Shown here piece by piece: positions 7,245 through 10,514 of a stretch of 10,514 bases of DNA. The DNA is taken from contig JAUQXU010000401.1 in assembly GCA_030837935.1 (NCBI GenBank), forward strand, positions 1 to 10,514. The letters are read 5' to 3'. Each line of letters starts with the position of its first letter. Position 1 is the first letter of the stretch. The notes below the pieces were generated by a model, which worked only from the letters and a program-made list of their open reading frames with translations, was not told the DNA's origin and did not search any database. The stretch comes from Candidatus Brocadia sp. (GTDB lineage: Bacteria; Planctomycetota; Brocadiia; Brocadiales; Brocadiaceae). Both the position numbers and the translations under genes were made by a program.

Positions 7245-7634
7245 AAAAACGTTTATCAGATATTCCAAAGGCAGAGCAAGGATCGCTATTATGCAACCCT
7301 TGAACAAAGCTCTCAGGGCTGGCATGCGGGGAAACATGGCCCATGTCCTTATATAATCACCCTCAAGTCCGCCTACCGTGAGTTTGAAGAACGGGTAAGA
7401 CAATTGAAATCGCCAAAAGGCGCAAAGACGGAGTTGATTAAATCAGCCATCGATTCCTTTGCAGGTGAATTTTCTCTGTCCGATCTTGAGGAGGCTTGGA
7501 CTTGTCCTGGTGTTAGTAGGGATATGATACGCCGGGTGCTCAGAGAACTCCAAGTCCTTAAAGAAGTGGGGTGCCTTGGCCGTGGGCCGGGGGCACTTTG
7601 GCGGAAAAGAGGTAATACCTCTGAAAGAGGGTAA
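7245..7634 (+). pseudogene. C-terminal remnant of a Fic-family protein with winged-helix end
   Basis: Fic proteins transfer AMP or other groups from nucleotides onto target proteins through an HPFxxGNGR motif. Here only the region after that core remains. The frame is open from 7245, after a TGA at 7242. It reads QSKDRYYATLEQSSQGWHAG, then AYREFEERV, a linker KGAKTELIKSAID, and a winged-helix module: FAGEFSLSDLEEA, CPGVSRDMIRRVLRELQ, and GRGPGALWRKRGN. Many Fic proteins carry this YYxxLxxSSQGWHxGxH segment followed by such a module. The catalytic motif and the N-terminal half are absent. The segment between PYI and the AYREFEE stretch is shorter than usual, and two extra residues (WT) sit before CPGVSR. 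There is no ATG near the 5' end; a TTG at 7404 could start only the winged-helix part. I call it a truncated pseudogene; expression of the DNA-binding-like tail alone is possible but unsupported. Confidence 0.75.
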
Positions 7635-7754
7635 TAACATAAAATGGCAGGAATTGGTTGCTATGGTGATCGTATCACGAAACGCGATAAACAGACGAGA
7701 TGACTACAGCAGACAGCATTCAGGTCAGTCTGTTCATGACTTGAAACTTCTTAC

Positions 7755-7784
7755 TTGTAACGTTCAATTAGTTTTCAGTATTAT
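7755..7784 (+). promoter_or_regulatory. Weak candidate promoter upstream of hsdM
   Basis: TTGTAA (7755-7760) is followed after 18 bp by TATTAT (7779-7784), about 80 bp before the hsdM start. The -10 matches five of six bases and the -35 four of six. It lies in the 230-bp gap 7635-7864 between the Fic remnant and hsdM, where I see no other recognisable feature apart from a tiny reading frame ending at 7868. Confidence 0.28.
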
Positions 7785-7864
7785 GTGGAAGGTTTGGAAG
7801 TGAGGAGAGAGGTATTAATCGAATTTAGTCCATACAATGTACACAAACAGAAAGACACGATTCT

Positions 7865-9934
7865 GTGACAACGGTACTGAACAAAGCTAAACTGAATAAC
7901 CTTGCCAATGAAATCTGGAAATCTGCCGAGCGGCTGCGTGGTAAATTTAAGGCCTACGAATACCAGAGCGTTATCTTACCCATTATTGTCATTCGGCGGC
8001 TGGAATGTGTCCTGATTGACTGGCGTAAAAAGAAGGCCGAAGAGATTCGCAAGAAAAGGCCTGACATTAATGAGGGTAAACTTAAGAAACTGGTCAAGGA
8101 ACTCGAACTCAATCCCAAAGAAATTCCGTTCTCTAATAAGACCAACTGGACATTGCAGGGTATATGCAAGGAAGACCCAACCTTGATGGAGAAGAACTTC
8201 CGGGATTACATCAACGGCTTCTCCAATAACATCCAGGATATCATTGATCATTTCGACTACCGTGCTGTGATCGGGCGTATGGTGAAGAACGCCCGGCTTG
8301 CCCCCATCCTCAGGCAATACGCCACCGAACCATTGGGGCCGGAACACCTCTCAAATCTTGAAATGGGACACATCTATGAAGAGCTCTTGCGCCGGTTTTC
8401 AGAACAGAGCGGCGAAGAGGCTGGAGAGCATTTCACGCCGCGAGAGGTTATTCGCCTCATGGTGGAATTGCTTGATATCCCTGTCCCCACAAAGCATATT
8501 TCTATTTATGATCCCGCCTGCGGGACAGGAGGTATGCTGTCAGTTGCAAAGGAGCATCTTCTGGACAAGGTTGAAACTGAAAGACGAAGGAACGAAGTCC
8601 AGCAATTGGTCACGCTTCACGGACATGAGCTTCAGCCTGCCAACTACGCCATCTGCAAGGCGGATATGCTGATCAAGGATGACCGACAGGCAGAGGTATG
8701 GTACGGCAATTCGCTCATTCCAAATTCGGAACACAGCCGTGAACCGGGAGACCAACTCGCAGGCCAGAACCACCAGTTTGACTACATGCTCAGCAATCCG
8801 CCCTTTGGCGTTACATGGGGCGGCAAGGACGGATATGAGACAGAGGCAAGGAAGTTCCAGTCTACACGCTATGCGGCAGGAATGCCCCGTACAAATGACG
8901 GGGCACTCTTGTTTCTCCAAACGATGATGGCAAAGATGAAACCGATGGATCAGGGCGGTAGCCGTATCGCTATTATTTTCAATGGATCGCCGCTCAGCAA
9001 CGGCGACTGCGGCTCAGGTGAGAGCGAAATCCGCCGCTGGATTCTGGAGAATGACTGGCTGGACGCCATTGTGATGCTGCCCGATCAGCTTTTCTACAAC
9101 ACCGGTATTTTCACGTATATCTGGCTCCTGACGAACAATAAGCCTCCTTCTCATAAAGGACGGGTGATGATCGTTGATGCACGGCAGCAATATGAAAAAG
9201 AACCGAAATCCTTCGGTAACAAGCGAAACCGCATCCTCGACCACCACAGGCAATGGATTGAAGAGCGCTACCACAACGGCTGGAAAAAGGGATACCTGGA
9301 TGAGTATGTAAAGATTTTCAATACAAAGGATTTCGCCTATCACAAGGTAAACGTTGTCTTCTGGCAGACCGACGAAAATGATCAGCCAGCATATATCACC
9401 GAGCCGTATACAAAGACCTTCACGGCTGCTAACATAAAGAAAGAGCAGGAATTTTATGAAAGCGATCTGGAATTTCGCATACGCTTGAAGTCTGAAAATT
9501 CAGAGAGTGCGGTTACATTCACACTTTCTCCGAAAGATGATTTCATGCAGATATTTGAAAAGAAGGTAAAAGAGGCCTTTTCAACCAAGCTCAATGCCTT
9601 GACAGCGGATATTAAGACCGCCAGCGAAAGAAACAGGGCAATCAAGTCATTTGTCAATGCCCTTGAAGTCACAGCCGAATTCACCCACCGCCATTATGTG
9701 GAAGATTACGAGTATATTCAGTATGGTGAGAACATTGAGGAATTCCTGAAACGTGAAATCGGCAAACAGATCATCCGATGGCAGGACAGCCCCCAGCTTG
9801 GTTACGAGATTCTGCCGAACAAGTATTTCTATCGCTACCAGCCGCCCAAACCAGCAGATGAAATATTGCAGGAGTTCTGGAAGTTAGAAACTGATGCAGA
9901 GTCCGTTCTGAAAAGTTTAATGACGAACAAATGA
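7865..9934 (+). CDS. hsdM: Type I restriction-modification system methyltransferase subunit HsdM
   Basis: HsdM transfers a methyl group from S-adenosylmethionine to adenine N6 within the asymmetric site chosen by HsdS; two HsdM plus one HsdS form the methylase, to which HsdR adds restriction. The 689-aa product has an N-terminal HsdM helical domain (about 9-145: NNLANEIWKSAERLRGKFKA, VILPIIVIRRLECVL). The catalytic domain follows, with EHFTPREVIRLMV (188-200), the SAM-binding motif DPACGTGGML (216-225) and the adenine-methylase motif NPPF (311-314) in YMLSNPPFGVTWGG. The catalytic parts appear intact. It is longer than classical subunits (EcoKI and EcoR124I are about 520-530 aa), with an extra C-terminal region beyond about 500. 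The start is GTG at 7865, chosen because the conserved N-terminus TVLNKAKLNNLANEIW follows at once; no good Shine-Dalgarno precedes it. It overlaps hsdS by 4 nt (ATGA). No hsdR is visible in the window. Confidence 0.95.
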   Translation: MTTVLNKAKLNNLANEIWKSAERLRGKFKAYEYQSVILPIIVIRRLECVLIDWRKKKAEEIRKKRPDINEGKLKKLVKELELNPKEIPFSNKTNWTLQGICKEDPTLMEKNFRDYINGFSNNIQDIIDHFDYRAVIGRMVKNARLAPILRQYATEPLGPEHLSNLEMGHIYEELLRRFSEQSGEEAGEHFTPREVIRLMVELLDIPVPTKHISIYDPACGTGGMLSVAKEHLLDKVETERRRNEVQQLVTLHGHELQPANYAICKADMLIKDDRQAEVWYGNSLIPNSEHSREPGDQLAGQNHQFDYMLSNPPFGVTWGGKDGYETEARKFQSTRYAAGMPRTNDGALLFLQTMMAKMKPMDQGGSRIAIIFNGSPLSNGDCGSGESEIRRWILENDWLDAIVMLPDQLFYNTGIFTYIWLLTNNKPPSHKGRVMIVDARQQYEKEPKSFGNKRNRILDHHRQWIEERYHNGWKKGYLDEYVKIFNTKDFAYHKVNVVFWQTDENDQPAYITEPYTKTFTAANIKKEQEFYESDLEFRIRLKSENSESAVTFTLSPKDDFMQIFEKKVKEAFSTKLNALTADIKTASERNRAIKSFVNALEVTAEFTHRHYVEDYEYIQYGENIEEFLKREIGKQIIRWQDSPQLGYEILPNKYFYRYQPPKPADEILQEFWKLETDAESVLKSLMTNK

Positions 9935-10514
9935 AGATGGTAAAATCGATACTAGATAAATCTGAGGCTTTTTTCTTAGAATTACCAGAAACGTGGACTT
10001 GTGATCGTATGAAGGATATTGCATCACTACGTAATGACAAAACAGCCGAAAAAAGCTCAAAAGATGACTATCTTGAGTTAGAAGACCTCGATTCTGGCAC
10101 AGGGAAGCTGCTCTCAAAGAGAAATACATTAGATGTAGAGAGTTCTGTTACTTTATTTAAAAAGGGAGATGTGCTTTTCGGCAAACTCCGCCCATATCTT
10201 GAGAAATATTATCTTGCTGACTTTGATGGGAAATGTACAGGTGAAATTTTAGCATTTAAACCTGATAGGGTAGAAGGCCATTTTTTGCGGTACTGTATCG
10301 CCTCAACTTGGTTCACAGAAAAGAGCAATGCGCTTGCTTACGGGACGAAAATGCCGAGAGTTAGTTGGGCAAAACAGCTTGCTTTATTCAACATACCTTT
10401 GCCACCAAGAAACGAACAGCACATGATTGCCGCTTATCTCGACAAGACCTGTGCGGCGATAGATATGGCGATAGAGGCCAAGCAGCGGCAGCTTGAATTG
10501 CTGGATGCCTTGAG
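9931..10514 (+). CDS. hsdS: Type I restriction-modification specificity subunit HsdS, N-terminal part (3' end outside the window)
   Basis: HsdS recognises the bipartite DNA target and holds the HsdM subunits. The frame starts at ATG 9931, overlapping the hsdM stop by ATGA, and stays open to the right edge (194 codons seen). The first target recognition domain opens with ELPETWTCDRMKDIASLRND and continues through LELEDLDSGTG, FKKGDVLFGKLRPYLEKYYLA and KMPRVSWAKQL. The conserved end NIPLPPRNEQHMIAAYLDK leads into the first central helix (AAIDMAIEAKQRQLELLDAL), which in the family forms the spacer coiled coil. The second recognition domain lies outside. The base composition is more AT-rich than the end of hsdM, common for target recognition domains, which recombine between strains. 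Coupling with hsdM is expected because the subunits are made in fixed ratio. Confidence 0.93.
   Translation, partial: MKMVKSILDKSEAFFLELPETWTCDRMKDIASLRNDKTAEKSSKDDYLELEDLDSGTGKLLSKRNTLDVESSVTLFKKGDVLFGKLRPYLEKYYLADFDGKCTGEILAFKPDRVEGHFLRYCIASTWFTEKSNALAYGTKMPRVSWAKQLALFNIPLPPRNEQHMIAAYLDKTCAAIDMAIEAKQRQLELLDAL

Noticed and set aside
6976..7403. Minus-strand frames of 122 and 67 residues opposite the toxin and Fic remnant
   Set aside because: The + strand reading gives clear RelE/ParE and Fic patterns; the minus-strand translations resemble no family and have no start signals.
7576..7803. 75-residue + strand frame overlapping the end of the Fic remnant and the gap before hsdM
   Set aside because: It begins at a TTG inside the Fic winged-helix coding frame, has no ribosome binding site and reads as low-complexity translation with no family pattern.
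8540..8920. 126-residue minus-strand frame opposite hsdM
   Set aside because: It lies wholly inside the strongly supported hsdM coding region and has no recognisable motif; it is a mirror frame.

Overview
The window holds dense bacterial genes, all intact ones on the + strand, with Shine-Dalgarno-led starts and a moderate, slightly AT-leaning composition. A Cache-HAMP-PAS histidine kinase paired with an NtrC-class sigma-54 activator, an EAL-domain protein and a type I restriction-modification locus suggest a free-living Gram-negative environmental bacterium. Brocadiales-type Planctomycetota, Nitrospirota or Desulfobacterota would all fit. This is inference; no rRNA or other taxonomic marker is present.

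Region 1 (1-2200) is core and signalling. The C-terminal part of a cyclic-di-GMP phosphodiesterase-type EAL protein enters from the left edge. It is followed by clpX, the ATPase of the ClpXP protease, which has no clpP next to it in the window. clpX ends at a very strong 19-bp-arm hairpin.

Region 2 (2200-2796) looks empty, but the minus strand carries a decayed LamG (concanavalin A-like) domain gene, recognisable only by joining three frames. A small G/C-rich nested palindrome, possibly a copy of a dispersed repeat, lies between it and the next gene.

Region 3 (2797-6731) is a two-component operon. A membrane histidine kinase, with an unusually long insertion in its dimerisation hairpin, is followed 50 bp later by an NtrC-type response regulator with all the sigma-54 activation motifs. 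Together they should convert an extracytoplasmic signal into activation of sigma-54 promoters; the targets are not visible here.

Region 4 (6765-10514) is accessory DNA related to defence and genetic conflict. It holds an intact small antitoxin, its RelE/ParE-type toxin broken by a single frameshift, the C-terminal remnant of a Fic-family protein, and an apparently intact type I methyltransferase gene hsdM overlapping hsdS, which runs off the right edge. The mix of decayed and intact modules points to gene turnover. I see no CRISPR array, tRNA, rRNA or insertion sequence, and no clearly new system. The points most worth a second look are the kinase insertion, the broken toxin with an intact antitoxin, and the two cryptic gene remnants.
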